Assembly: GCA_019279435.1 (NCBI GenBank)
Contig: JAAALK010000286.1
Span: 23,207,931 to 23,271,930, forward strand
Direction of reading: 5' to 3'
DNA from: Zizania palustris
Taxonomy: Eukaryota; Streptophyta; Magnoliopsida; Poales; Poaceae
DNA length: 64,000 nucleotides
The notes under the pieces are model-generated. The model saw only the letters and a program-made list of their open reading frames with translations, had not been told where the DNA came from and did no database searches. Below are positions 63,209-64,000 of this stretch, in pieces; the stretch's first letter is position 1, and every line of letters begins with the position of its first letter. Position numbers and translations under genes: made by a program.

Positions 63209-64000
63209 AATACATACCCGTATCTTGCCGCTCCCTTTCTTATCTACAGGTACAATGTTAGCAACCCATTCCGCGTACCTGCACGGCCTAATAAATTCAG
63301 CCTTGAGTAGTCGCTCCACTTCTTCTTTAACTCGGTCATAGACAACCGAATTAAAGCGGCGGGAGGCTGCTTATAAGGCCTAAATCCGGACTTGATGGGC
63401 AGCCGATGCTCCACGAGCTCATGGCTTAGCCCTGGCATCTCGCTATATTCCCATGCGAAACAATCGGCATACGACCGAAGCAATTTTATTACTTCATCCT
63501 TTTCATTGGGCTGCAAATGTTGGTTTACAAAAGTCGGCCTTGGGACGCTACCATTACCTATGTCAACTTCCTCCAAGGGGTCAGCCGACGCAAAACCTTG
63601 TCCTAATTTCTCTACTTCGCTAAAGTCCCCGATGGCCTCGGCAATACCATCTTTATTAGACCGATATTGCTCCATGCGAGACTTTAGCCAATCTAGATTA
63701 CTCTTGCTAGACATGATGTTAATACAAAAACAGCTATGCTATTCCAGCCGGCTTTACAGACACTGGTACAAACCTTCCTCCGGATACACTAACAAAATCG
63801 TAATCCGAAAGATCTCTACCTGATAGACACTCTACTTTGTTATGGACGGCGTCAACCGACACATCAGCCAATGCTACTTGGGCCGAAGTATCCGCGGGGA
63901 TGACCTCCACCTCATCGCCGTCCCACTGTATCAAGCACTGGTGTATAGTAGAGGGAATGCAACAGTTTGCGTGAATCCAGTCGTGTCCGAGTAATACGCT
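63209..64000 (-). pseudogene. Gypsy 3 pol: protease tail, linker and RT N-terminus
   Basis: Minus strand. At 63734-63934 is the protease-side segment (WDGDEVEVIPADTSAQVALA). At 63244-63714 is the linker with SKSNLDWLKSRMEQYRSN, FASADPLEEVDIGNGS and GFRPYKQPP. A one-base shift near 63360 changes frame, after which LLKAEFIRPCRYAEWVANIV and KKGSGKIRVCI lead to the insertion boundary. It joins 52309 leftward. Confidence 0.87.

Larger units (their letters stand above)
47822..64000 (-). mobile_element. Gypsy 3: Tat-type Ty3/gypsy element, 3' part, cut by window edge
   Basis: Minus strand; 3' LTR 47822-49077, then integrase, archaeal-type RNase H, RT and linker up to the right edge, where the protease would follow. 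A family-B Sirevirus (52310-63208) splits the RT exactly between RVCI and DFRDLN. The second RNase H between gypsy RNase H and integrase is diagnostic for the Tat lineage. Several stops and frameshifts show it is inactive. The 5' LTR and right TSD lie outside. Confidence 0.9.

Overview
This window is plant nuclear DNA made almost entirely of nested LTR retrotransposons. I see no convincing host gene, tRNA, rRNA or CRISPR. A large monocot genome, probably a grass, is suggested by very long-LTR Sirevirus-type copia elements, a Tat-type gypsy lineage with a second RNase H, an Angela/BARE1-like copia relic, and the strong GC-rich codon use of one element. The species cannot be named from the sequence.

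Layout. The oldest visible layer is a decayed Angela-like copia pol on the minus strand (44671-44840 and 46823-47821). Two Tat-type gypsy elements on the minus strand abut it. Gypsy 2 has its 5' LTR at 44052-44670 and is scattered leftward through 43825-44051, 17960-21575, 6370-6549 and 4222-4811. Gypsy 3 runs from its 3' LTR at 47822-49077 through pol to beyond the right edge. Gypsy 2 carries four Sirevirus insertions: a truncated family-A element (1-4221, +), a solo LTR (4812-6369, TSD GCGAT), a complete family-A element (6550-17959, minus, TSD TCTAC), and a pol-less family-C element (21576-43824, +, TSD GCCCA). The family-C 5' LTR was itself hit by a compact GC-rich copia, element D (21734-27433, minus, TSD GTTTT), and by a solo LTR (29057-35199, +, imperfect TSD CTATG/CTCTG). 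That solo LTR holds a further reverse solo LTR (32232-35033, TSD TGAAT). The Angela relic carries a reverse solo LTR of family B (44846-46817, TSD ACTAT). Gypsy 3 RT is split by a complete family-B Sirevirus (52310-63208, +, TSD AATAC).

Function. Elements A, B and D have near-identical or apparently identical LTR pairs, a PBS matching the 3' end of initiator tRNA-Met, purine tracts, and long gag/pol frames, so they look like recent insertions. A has open gag and pol but in different frames. B has gag and pol in one frame separated by UAG, plus one frameshift between integrase and reverse transcriptase. D is one polyprotein with a single early in-frame stop. C keeps an 811-codon gag frame with nine stops and has no pol, so any mobility must have depended on proteins from relatives.

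Most interesting signals: a repeated CxxC-plus-heptad motif along the Gag coiled coil of the Sireviruses; serial hairpins with conserved CCTCCGAA stems and 5-nt loops in family-B U3; dense CTTCG-based words shared by copia and gypsy LTRs; and an opposed pair of family-A elements able to give long double-stranded RNA. LTR identities and ages were judged by eye and not computed.
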